Assembly (NCBI RefSeq): GCF_000332235.1
Contig: NZ_CM001775.1
Coordinates: forward strand, 4,078,272-4,142,271
Direction of reading: 5' to 3'
DNA: 64,000 nucleotides
Source of the DNA: Geminocystis herdmanii PCC 6308
GTDB lineage: Bacteria > Cyanobacteriota > Cyanobacteriia > Cyanobacteriales > Cyanobacteriaceae
Shown here: piece after piece, positions 57,001-63,828 of the stretch
Numbering within the stretch: the stretch's first letter is position 1
Layout: each line of letters starts with the position of its first letter
Notes under the pieces: model-generated
Databases searched by the model: none
What the model was told of the DNA's origin: nothing
What the model saw: the letters and a program-made list of their open reading frames with translations, nothing else
Translations under genes and position numbers: made by a program

Positions 57001-57378
57001 GTTAATAGGTTCGGGCATTAGTTGAAATAAGGCATCCCCAAAGGGTTGAAATCGTTGGGTGGACAAATCTAAAAATTGTACTTTTAAATTAAATCCTTCC
57101 ACTTCCGCCAGTGCGATCGCCGCCATCATGCCTCGCCATTGAGCTACCATCACTTGATGAATGGGGTGATTGATGTCATAGAGTGCCATTTCGGTAATGA
57201 GAGGGCGCGCCCACATTGTCGGTACAGAGCTAACACTTTTCATAGCTCCGGGTGCTTGATAATCGAGGCTATCGGCTACGTCTCGAAAGGCATTATCTCC
57301 TTTTCCTTCCCATTGAGCAGGTTGCCCTTTGGTAATATTGGTATCGTCTTTTAGTTTGGATAGTAGTAAATCTGCCAT
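54073..57378 (-). CDS. Large Hsp70/actin-like ATPase with intact nucleotide motifs
   Basis: 1101 residues. The N-terminal 330 residues are a distinct region with no module (contains WRGMMAAIALAEVEGF and EEVYIFLWNGKAVGMT). From about 340 it is homologous to the 976-residue protein (ELAFLDLEDALPGG, YTFYYDGAYGDQTF). Actin-fold motifs are intact: phosphate-1 WRVGVDFGTSFTNVYVK near 541-557, phosphate-2 CIDMGGGTSDISIWE near 748-762 and adenosine VYIGGNASRFLHW near 880. The C-terminus is acidic, then helical. It is most likely the active ATPase of the locus. The gap of 132 bases to the tubulin-like gene holds dispersed palindromes. Confidence 0.85.
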   Translation of the reverse strand: MADLLLSKLKDDTNITKGQPAQWEGKGDNAFRDVADSLDYQAPGAMKSVSSVPTMWARPLITEMALYDINHPIHQVMVAQWRGMMAAIALAEVEGFNLKVQFLDLSTQRFQPFGDALFQLMPEPINALYTREGKNPWEEVYIFLWNGKAVGMTSPSTLVCTSEEGIWDGLRWYKDGMLVSPEPYLNQESKELLWRWLENIQTKIIDYQGSSIALNRMIGLISQFRNDLQINDQAPILSLSNNPNFFGETINRGALTLLNQPIKIPPKPSNLRVIPSGIYTSKKPLIIIDENISEYWGVPKQNIWVHQDKTLASLNLKDLRDGTLNWDDVNWLTSEELFLEELAFLDLEDALPGGIVPKGKQPLTFNGEKITPLLPLNPILLDYFTPEDLINIIEFEPFNNVNGQGIRLTLSIPLSGISNGKQQQSQSLRLQKEYILKEENAIKYMPVLTVWPNFRATNWKTYYTFYYDGAYGDQTFGVYFPNPTQQPRSFKAPNGTGSYQLSTLDKMPTHVVCKDSRYPSTDLGLILLATPPEINPRGTWRVGVDFGTSFTNVYVKGENSGDTALEINNNLQLNITESPLPTRIPTLLQSFIPETFLPPEQPLPLSTVLTTQNGEEHGELQPILDGRIFVPDPAEFDPDKQWIKLDLKWSNMKYSKAFLRHLALHISALAVKSTINSIEWSVSYPSAFSVTNLTTFHRNWEEIAEELSPKTGINYSTPRIDDTQRFCTESVALAQYFKDKEKNPLVRTTCIDMGGGTSDISIWENNRIIHQCSVLFAGRNIFSEIIAMNPPYAQKLMKEFINNDWNGLSEYSIMTNIDVALRHKAEEWLNKKRIYKNEDDYFQRLITLTALGVGGLYYYVGLILRVLHEQGKYSKEQITSVYIGGNASRFLHWLSPTGKFDQNTEFNKLLSLMLSKGSGFKNTNEKTRLSTRPKHEVACGLVLSQTELTGIIENTDKQPIAGEDYYVEYHDDDEEFKEERNWESRLHLEGTITKFDIPNLNHLEKFLYEFHAGLKSLNIETIKPLSRNDYKPQVPANERPENESQEEKNSDLWGEIKFHLESELLEVKGDAKNIREKTPFIMGLKSLLHVLGRRWADSYKD

Positions 57379-57400
57379 AGCTTTTAATTAGTTTGTAGTA

Positions 57401-57447
57401 AAGGCTTTAGCCTTCTGAGGATATTTAGTCACAGGCAAGATGCCTGT
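57401..57447. repeat. Palindromes between tubulin-like and actin-like genes
   Basis: AAGGC-TTTA-GCCTT (57401-57414) and ACAGGCA-AGA-TGCCTGT (57431-57447), followed by a CCCTCTCCTATTAGGAGAAGG imperfect palindrome near 57463. These are common intergenic palindromes; one may attenuate transcription between the two genes. Confidence 0.6.
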
Positions 57448-57510
57448 TTTACTGATTTTTTTTGCCCTCTCCTATTAGGAGAAGGGTTGGGGGTGAGGTT
57501 GGACATCGCC

Positions 57511-59010
57511 CTACACTTTACAAGTAACATATACGGCTTTGGCTAATCCCGTGACTCCTTGATTCGGCTCACTAAAATTGCGCAAGTCTAAATCGCCGAT
57601 CGAATTTTTAAGAGTTACGGAAGTATCTCGATCGACAATTTCCTTACCACGGGCATCATCCCAGAATAAATTACCTAATTTTTCCCCCTTCAAATTCTGG
57701 GGATTAGGAAAATATTCCTTAGCTTTAAATAGGCGAATACTCTCATTATCACAATAGTGAATATCTTTTATCCACCGCAAAAAGTCCTCACACCAAGCAT
57801 CGATGGTTTTAATGGCTTCCTGTTGAGTTGTATCTCCTAAATCTGGTAATTCCTTCCGAGTTTTCATGCCAAACATCCCCATACCTTGAAAGAATTTATC
57901 AAACCAAGCCAACCCATTTAACTCTTTAATGCCTTGATTTTTACCTAATTGTAATTGATCTTGAAAATCCGCTAACCAAATAAAGGCAAAACGAGCGGCA
58001 TTAACTAACTTAGTTTTCACCTCCTCCGTATTAGGTATATCATTCCATTGTAAAATTCCTGCTTTATTACGACTCATAACATGAACACCATTGGCAGGAT
58101 TGTCACAGAAAAAATGACGAGCCGCTAAACCAGCATAAAATTCCACAAAGTGAGGGCGATTAACTTGGGTATCCTTACCAACGCTAAACTCTCCCAATTT
58201 TTCCATGGTTTGATTACCAATCAAATATTTAGTATCAAATTGTTGGGCTTGTTCTTTGTAATATCTCAGCGCGGCTTCGGTGTTGAGTAAAAATAAATCC
58301 GAACTAGCATACACTTGTTCGCTGTTGTTACCTTTGGGGAAATTAAAGTAAGGCAATCCAAAAATACAACCAATTTTGACTTTATCTCTAACCCCATCTT
58401 GCTCTAATTTATTGGCAATTAAGCGCCCGATGGTGGGTAAACCCGAAGCGCCTGTACCGCCAAAGATTGACCCACAGAGTAATACTTTCGCCTCTGCTCC
58501 TCCTCCTGCATTATTTTCAATTTCAGTAATCAAACTTCGCCAAGGTTCTTCGTTAAGTCGATCGAGGTTGATTTGAGTCATAATACTCGATCCAATGGCA
58601 GGACGACCCCTAAAACCCACCTCTAAGGAAACATTTCGCTCGTCTTCGGTATAGAGAACATCGAACAAATTAGCTAAGGGGGGAGAAGTTTGTTTGAGGG
58701 TATCATAGGAGAAAAACGATCCCAATTTTCGATCGGCGTTACTATTGGTAAAAGGCGACCATACCCCATAAGATTTGATATTAGTAGTCATCCATGAACA
58801 TTCCTCATGGTTTCCCTTTAAAAGTTGGTAACATTTTTGATAGATACCCAAGCTATCTTTCGATCGTTGTAAATTGCCGTTAGTTTCATCAGCATCAACA
58901 AACAAAACTCGTAACTGACTACTAGGAATTAAACCCACAGAAGCTAATTGAATTATCGCTTCAATACATTTTGCCCCTGTGCCTCCAATGCCGATAACAT
59001 ATAAACTCAT
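57511..59010 (-). CDS. Tubulin/FtsZ-like GTPase (Tubulin_2-type)
   Basis: 499 residues. The first loop reads YVIGIGGTGAKCIEAI (FtsZ-like GxGGxG), the second LRVLFVDADETN, and the tubulin signature loop is LCGSIFGGTGASGLPTIG near 176-193 (GGTGxS in place of GGGTGTG). The C-terminal half is helical. This resembles the tubulin-like-domain family seen in several bacteria, distinct from FtsZ in length and in the absence of FtsZ C-terminal peptide. It lies between the small membrane protein gene and the active actin-like gene on the same strand. GTP-driven assembly is inferred from the family. Confidence 0.87.
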   Translation of the reverse strand: MSLYVIGIGGTGAKCIEAIIQLASVGLIPSSQLRVLFVDADETNGNLQRSKDSLGIYQKCYQLLKGNHEECSWMTTNIKSYGVWSPFTNSNADRKLGSFFSYDTLKQTSPPLANLFDVLYTEDERNVSLEVGFRGRPAIGSSIMTQINLDRLNEEPWRSLITEIENNAGGGAEAKVLLCGSIFGGTGASGLPTIGRLIANKLEQDGVRDKVKIGCIFGLPYFNFPKGNNSEQVYASSDLFLLNTEAALRYYKEQAQQFDTKYLIGNQTMEKLGEFSVGKDTQVNRPHFVEFYAGLAARHFFCDNPANGVHVMSRNKAGILQWNDIPNTEEVKTKLVNAARFAFIWLADFQDQLQLGKNQGIKELNGLAWFDKFFQGMGMFGMKTRKELPDLGDTTQQEAIKTIDAWCEDFLRWIKDIHYCDNESIRLFKAKEYFPNPQNLKGEKLGNLFWDDARGKEIVDRDTSVTLKNSIGDLDLRNFSEPNQGVTGLAKAVYVTCKV

Positions 59011-59034
59011 AGTGAATAATTGATAGTGAATAGG

Positions 59035-59078
59035 TAATTCTTAATTCTTAATTCTTAATTCTTAATTCTTAATTCTTA
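59035..59078. repeat. TTAATTC heptad repeat overlapping a stop codon
   Basis: About six TTAATTC units between the tubulin-like gene and the small membrane protein gene. Its end supplies the TAA stop codon of the latter (59076-59078). Confidence 0.85.
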
Positions 59079-59564
59079 ACTCCTGCCCATGAGATCATTA
59101 ATAGGTATAGCTAAAGGTACAGTTCTTCTTCTTAATAGTCCGGGTGTACTGGTTACAGTAGGTAGCCAATAAAGTACAAATAAAGAGTCGAACAAGAATA
59201 ATCCCGTCATGGAAATTATGGTTTCTTGAATCAACTCTCCTCTTTGATCTTGATTGTTAAAGTACATAGTAACAACTACAATTACGGTTAATAAAAATAA
59301 TCCTATATACCAAAGCATTTTAAATGTGCCACTATTGCCATTTTGATTTTTTAACAAAATTACATACCATAGCACAGTAAAAGTGAGAGAAAAACCAAAG
59401 ATAATCCAAGCGGCGAGGTAATATTGCTTAATCCAATCACTAAAAGGAATTGTCTTGATTACTCCAAAGATTTTTTGTTCATACAATAAAGGTTGTAACC
59501 ACATCATGAGGACAAAACCCACGAGGGCGAATATAATAATTCTAATAATTTCTCCGACTTTCAT
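59076..59564 (-). CDS. Small four-helix membrane protein of the locus
   Basis: 162 residues with four hydrophobic segments (about 5-25, 48-70, 84-100, 117-137), and a short basic and hydrophobic C-terminus (LLRRRTVPLAIPINDLMG). No catalytic motif is seen. It is the first gene of the minus-strand series (this gene, tubulin-like, actin-like, zinc ribbon, bitopic protein, degenerate actin-like), so it probably anchors or senses the membrane for the system. It is divergent from the vWA lipoprotein gene. Confidence 0.75.
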   Translation of the reverse strand: MKVGEIIRIIIFALVGFVLMMWLQPLLYEQKIFGVIKTIPFSDWIKQYYLAAWIIFGFSLTFTVLWYVILLKNQNGNSGTFKMLWYIGLFLLTVIVVVTMYFNNQDQRGELIQETIISMTGLFLFDSLFVLYWLPTVTSTPGLLRRRTVPLAIPINDLMGRS

Positions 59565-59724
59565 TATTTTCTCTTGTCAATAATTAAATTTATGTCCAGT
59601 ACTTAATGTTGTTATACTATAATATATATAAAAATTCCATAAACATTTTAAAAAAGAAATAGAATTTAATACTTCTTCTATTATTTAAAATATATGGAAA
59701 AATCCACCATTCGATCGAGCATTT
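59565..59724. promoter_or_regulatory. Divergent promoter region of the 45-62 kb locus
   Basis: 160 AT-rich bases separate the minus-strand series from the vWA gene. TATAAT is present at 59616-59621 within TATACTATAATATATATA. Both directions probably start here. No operator palindrome is obvious. Confidence 0.45.
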
Positions 59725-61281
59725 ATGGGTAAAATTCATCAAAATAGTTTTAAATCGTTACTTTCTCTTATTTTGACCTTATCCTTGCTGACAAGTTGTC
59801 AAAAAACTCCCCAAGAAGAATTATCCTGTGATATAGATTCCATTCAAGCCTTAGTTTCTGGGGAAAATACCGTTAATAAATTAGATGTCTCCCTTAATAT
59901 CGATGGTAGTGATTCCATGTTGGGATATGTCACCATTCCTAATAATAATTATGCCAAAGCCTTAGAATTACTTGCCAATGCTGTTATAAATACAAATAAT
60001 GTCAATGTAGCATATAAACGTATTGGAGATGATAAAACGATTACCCGTGATAATCTTCGCCGAGATGCCACCAGTCGAACTTTTTATGATGGTAATGATA
60101 GTACCTACGAAGCTGTTTCTAGTCCCATTCAAACTGCCATAACTCCTCCCGTAGAAGGTAAGGATAAATTAACCATTATTGTCACAGATTTAGAAGGAGA
60201 TGATGGGGGAAAAATTGCCGAAGTTTTAGCACAAAATTATCTAAATAAAGATGAAAAAAATCAAGATTATACTGTAGGAATTTGGGCAGTAAAAAGCCAG
60301 TTTAATGGCATTATTTATGATCCTAATACGGGAAAAGCAAAATTTAGTTACACCACAGAAGGCAAAAGTTCAGAAGGTTTTCGTCCTTTTTATGTTTTAT
60401 TTATTGGCAAATATGATCAAATTGCCACCTATTTTGATGAGTTAAAAAAACTGGATACAGAAATTCATAAAGATAGCAAAATGTTGATTTTTCCCACTAA
60501 AAAGATTCTGTTGCAAAATCCCATTAGTTTGGGAAATCTTGAAGGGAGAAAAAGTAATAGTAAATTACCAGAAAATAATCAATTACAAAGAATTTTTGCC
60601 TTAGATGATGGTAATGTTATTGTTAGTACCCAAGATGCTAATAATGAACCCTATGAGTTATTCGATATAGTCGATAATACTGAATCGAAATTAGCTATTA
60701 ATTATCAAGTGCCTTTTCCTGACATTACTAAAATTAAAGGTGGTAATTATGCACTTTCGATCGAGGATACTAACTTAATTACTAATACTAAAGTTTATAC
60801 TTTTAATCCTAATTATCAAGATAATCAGGTATTAGAATCAACGGCGGAAGAATCGGAAACTAAGCCCGAAGAAAATGAAGAAGAAAAACCAGAAACTATA
60901 GAAAATCAGCAAGTAAATCAAGCTCAAAAAGAGTTTTTTAGTCTTAATTCTAGTGGCTCATTAAAACAGGCTTTAACCGTTAAAGATTTAAAATTAGATC
61001 AAGAAAATCAAACCTTAGCATTTCTCACAGATATTAACATTAATAACTTACCTAATCCCGAAATATATTTATTTGAAGTTGACTTAATTTTAGATGATTT
61101 TAGTGGACAAGATTGGTGGACAGAATGGAGTTCGATCGGGCAAAATAATGATGGTTCAAAAACTCAAAATCTGTCTATTTTTATGAATAAATTAAAAAGT
61201 TTAAATCTCAAAACATTAAGCAATGATGAAAATGATCCAGTTATTGGGCGCTTTTGTTTTGGTTTACAAAAAAATTACTAA
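59725..61281 (+). CDS. vWA-domain lipoprotein
   Basis: 518 residues. A lipoprotein signal ends at LLTSC with Cys25 as the lipid site. The vWA MIDAS is visible as NIDGSDSMLGYV (DxSxS) and IIVTDLEGDDGG later, with the GKDKLTIIVTDLEG strand. The rest is beta-rich, then an acidic linker (EESETKPEENEEEKPETI) and a C-terminal domain (LEVDLILDDF, QDWWTEW). It should sit outside the cytoplasmic membrane and bind a partner through a divalent metal. It is divergent from the membrane protein gene and followed by the two-module gene. Confidence 0.82.
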   Translation: MGKIHQNSFKSLLSLILTLSLLTSCQKTPQEELSCDIDSIQALVSGENTVNKLDVSLNIDGSDSMLGYVTIPNNNYAKALELLANAVINTNNVNVAYKRIGDDKTITRDNLRRDATSRTFYDGNDSTYEAVSSPIQTAITPPVEGKDKLTIIVTDLEGDDGGKIAEVLAQNYLNKDEKNQDYTVGIWAVKSQFNGIIYDPNTGKAKFSYTTEGKSSEGFRPFYVLFIGKYDQIATYFDELKKLDTEIHKDSKMLIFPTKKILLQNPISLGNLEGRKSNSKLPENNQLQRIFALDDGNVIVSTQDANNEPYELFDIVDNTESKLAINYQVPFPDITKIKGGNYALSIEDTNLITNTKVYTFNPNYQDNQVLESTAEESETKPEENEEEKPETIENQQVNQAQKEFFSLNSSGSLKQALTVKDLKLDQENQTLAFLTDININNLPNPEIYLFEVDLILDDFSGQDWWTEWSSIGQNNDGSKTQNLSIFMNKLKSLNLKTLSNDENDPVIGRFCFGLQKNY

Positions 61282-61289
61282 ATTTGTAG

Positions 61290-61360
61290 GTTGGGTTAGC
61301 GACAGCGTAACCCAACAATAGACATCTCCATTAATTCTGAAAACAAGGGCTGAAGCCCTT
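61290..61360. repeat. Two dispersed palindromes after the vWA gene
   Basis: GTTGGGTTA (61290-61298) pairs with TAACCCAAC (61308-61316), and AAGGGC-TGAA-GCCCTT lies at 61345-61360, followed by the ACTACAAACCAATAAAAAAT tail of the hairpin-plus-tail repeat. The first may terminate the vWA transcript. Confidence 0.6.
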
Positions 61361-61456
61361 ACTACAAACCAATAAAAAATAATTGTTGAAGAAGTCTAAT
61401 AATTTCAGATGATTTATTTATAACTGATTTAATATAAACGAAATGTGTCTTAGCTT

Positions 61457-62536
61457 ATGAGTAACAATTCTGAATTAGAAAAAATCATTACTTATGTTCA
61501 AAAACTAGAAAAAAGATTAAAGCAATTAGAGTCAAAAGAGGCGATAATTGTTCAAGGATTTTTGCAAAATCAACAACCGAAACCTTTAAAAATTTCAGTA
61601 GATAAGTTAATTAATCTTTATAATGATATTCCTCATATTTTGACAGAATATGCGATCGAAGTGTCCTTAACATCTCAAAGTTATCGACAAAAAACCCTCG
61701 ACAGAACTATAATATTAGAAAAAGTTGTTAAAGGTAATTATTGGGTTATTTTATTAGAAAATATGGAGATAAATAACTATTATTTATTACCTAATGGCAA
61801 TCGAAAAATTAAAGTTTATAAACTGCAAACTATCAATAATTTATTCAATCTGAAAGGATTAAAAAATAGCAATGAAGAAGAATTTACTTTAATAAAACCT
61901 TGTCAATTAAATATTTTATCTAGTGGCAAAGAATGGGAAATGAAAGAGAAAGGAGAATTATTAATTGGCAAAAAATCTCCCCTGCAAAACCTAACCTTAG
62001 AATTAGAAAAACTGACGAAAAATGAAAAAGAAATTCCAGCTAGTTTACAACAATTATTAAACATTTTAAGCAAAATCAATCAAGGTAATTCTCAGTTAAC
62101 CAAAGAAATTGAATTATTAGATCACCGTTTACAAAATTTAGAGCCAACCTATAGTAAATTAATCAATTTATACTCAAAAAATCCTGATAATTTTGCAGAT
62201 TTAGAAGGAGGATACAACAAGTTAAAATTTACCCAAGATACTATCAATCAATTTTTGCAAAATAATCCAGATACCATAAATATAACTTTAGAAGTTAATC
62301 CCATTGGAGAGTATTTATTAAAGAAAATTAACGGGGAAGAATATTTATTTCCCGATCCGCAAATCTTATTTGATAAAATGACTTTAACCTTAGCTCATTA
62401 TACCAAATTATTGTTAGCAGAAAATGAGATTCCCATCGCAACAGTAGGTAAAAATATCATCATTAAAAAACCTGCTAAATTAAGAAAAAATGGCAATATC
62501 TGGACAATCTTAGAATCAGGAAAAGTTCATTATTAG
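61457..62536 (+). CDS. Two-module coiled-coil protein
   Basis: 359 residues and the only protein with two copies of the locus module. Copy one at about 46-170 has LINLYNDIPHILTEYAIEVS, YWVILLENMEINNYYLLPNG, FTLIKPCQL and WEMKEKGEL; copy two at about 234-359 has LINLYSKNPDNFADLEGGY, EYLFPDPQILFD, IIIKKPAKL and NIWTILESGKVHY. A coiled coil (about 175-232) joins them. No membrane segment or signal. It lies 175 bases after the vWA gene on the same strand, with a palindrome pair between. It could bridge two partners of the same kind. Confidence 0.78.
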   Translation: MSNNSELEKIITYVQKLEKRLKQLESKEAIIVQGFLQNQQPKPLKISVDKLINLYNDIPHILTEYAIEVSLTSQSYRQKTLDRTIILEKVVKGNYWVILLENMEINNYYLLPNGNRKIKVYKLQTINNLFNLKGLKNSNEEEFTLIKPCQLNILSSGKEWEMKEKGELLIGKKSPLQNLTLELEKLTKNEKEIPASLQQLLNILSKINQGNSQLTKEIELLDHRLQNLEPTYSKLINLYSKNPDNFADLEGGYNKLKFTQDTINQFLQNNPDTINITLEVNPIGEYLLKKINGEEYLFPDPQILFDKMTLTLAHYTKLLLAENEIPIATVGKNIIIKKPAKLRKNGNIWTILESGKVHY

Positions 62537-62571
62537 TATATCTAATAGACTTCGACCATATTTGGTTTAAA

Positions 62572-62625
62572 AAGGGTTAAAACCCTTACTACGAACTGAT
62601 AAAAAATCTTGTTTAAAAATGTCTA
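62572..62625. repeat. Hairpin-plus-tail repeat
   Basis: AAGGGTT-AA-AACCCTT (62572-62587) followed by ACTACGAACTGATAAAAAAT and CTTG. The tail matches 61361-61385 and 31021-31047. It follows the two-module gene and may terminate its transcript. Confidence 0.65.
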
Positions 62626-62748
62626 ATCTATACCAATCAAGCTGAAATTATACTCTTGTCAAGTATATCTCGATCGAAAAAATATTTAACTGTCTCCATA
62701 ACATGACATAATAAGAGAATTATTTTACAGTTTAGGATCATATTAATT

Positions 62749-63441
62749 ATGAGAAAAATAAACGCTATCATTCTCAGTTTATCTCTTTGTTTAATGCTGG
62801 TTTTTAACTTAGGTATTAATAGTGCAAACGCTACAGGAGTTTACGATTTACCCGTGATTAATGCAGGAGAAGATGTCTGGATTTTTGATGATGCTCAAGC
62901 TATCAGTAAAACCACAGAAGCCTCTTTAACCAATGAATTGAGAGATTTAGCAGAGAAAACAGGCAATGAATTACGCATCGTAGTTATTAACCGTCTTGAC
63001 TATGATGAAACGATCGACTCTTTCACGGAGGAACTTTTTACTAAATGGTATCCCACGGAACAAGAGCAACAAAATCAAACTTTATTCGTCTTAGATACTC
63101 TAACCAATCGTACCGCCCTTGTGACAGGAGAGCAAGTGACTTCTGTGTTAAATTCAGAAATTACTGAAAGCGTACTAAAAGAAACCCTTACCGTACCCTT
63201 GAAAAGTTTACAGTATAATCAGGCTTTAATAGATATGAGCGATCGAGTTGTAGCTGTTTTGTCAGGGCAAGAAGACCCCGGAGCGCCTCAAATCAAAGAG
63301 GTGAATATTGATGGTACTTTTGCCACTGCCGAAGAAACAGACGATCGAAGTGCTACAATCTGGATGGTTGTACTGTTAGGATTAGCCACTTTAATACCCA
63401 TGGTGACATATTTTTGGTATGTAGGTTTTCCGGGTAATTAG
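62749..63441 (+). CDS. psb32: TPM-domain protein, Psb32 type
   Basis: 230 residues. The signal peptide (about 1-28, ending INSANA) is followed by a TPM domain (VWIFDDAQAISKTTEASLTN, ELRIVVINRLDYDETIDSFT, LFTKWYP, TLFVLDTLTNRTALVTGEQV) and a C-terminal membrane helix (IWMVVLLGLATLIPMVTYFW). Psb32 protects and helps repair photosystem II in Synechocystis, and the plant homologue is TLP18.3. The lumenal placement is inferred from signal and anchor. It has its own upstream gap of 212 bases. Confidence 0.88.
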   Translation: MRKINAIILSLSLCLMLVFNLGINSANATGVYDLPVINAGEDVWIFDDAQAISKTTEASLTNELRDLAEKTGNELRIVVINRLDYDETIDSFTEELFTKWYPTEQEQQNQTLFVLDTLTNRTALVTGEQVTSVLNSEITESVLKETLTVPLKSLQYNQALIDMSDRVVAVLSGQEDPGAPQIKEVNIDGTFATAEETDDRSATIWMVVLLGLATLIPMVTYFWYVGFPGN

Positions 63442-63517
63442 GGTACAATGAAAGTATGAAAGCATCGTATTTCATCTCTATCAATTTAATAAAAACCGAT
63501 AATAAGAAAGAAAAATT

Positions 63518-63772
63518 ATGCTAACAGATCCCTTTGTTATTCGATACTATCAAAAGTTAACCGATGGAATGGTGGATTTATGGCATAGAGGTAGTCGCTA
63601 TGAGGAGTTGCGAATATTCATGGAAGGGTATCTTGCTTGTCTCCGTCTCACCAGCGTTATCGAAGGCTATCAAATCCATCGTTTAGAAGAAGAGGCTTTT
63701 CGTTTTCTACGAGACCCTTCTAATTTTGAACTAGCTATGCCCCAAATGCAACGAGAACATGATTACTATTAA
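63518..63772 (+). CDS. Small conserved cyanobacterial protein (DUF6761-like)
   Basis: 84 residues. PFVIRYYQKLTDGMVDLWHR, YLACLRLTSVIEGYQIHRLE and FLRDPSNFE form a helical protein without membrane segment. It looks like a small family confined to cyanobacteria; the DUF6761 name is from memory and uncertain. It lies 76 bases after psb32 on the same strand. Function unknown. Confidence 0.75.
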   Translation: MLTDPFVIRYYQKLTDGMVDLWHRGSRYEELRIFMEGYLACLRLTSVIEGYQIHRLEEEAFRFLRDPSNFELAMPQMQREHDYY

Positions 63773-63828
63773 TCTAGTTCGATATTAATAAGTTCGATCT
63801 TGATCTTACCACTCGATCGAACTTGATG

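Noticed and set aside
45386-59564. Plasmid-type ParM or TubZ segregation system
   Set aside because: The actin-like proteins are about three times longer than ParM, no ParR or TubR-like gene or iteron cluster is adjacent, and the setting is chromosomal with membrane proteins.
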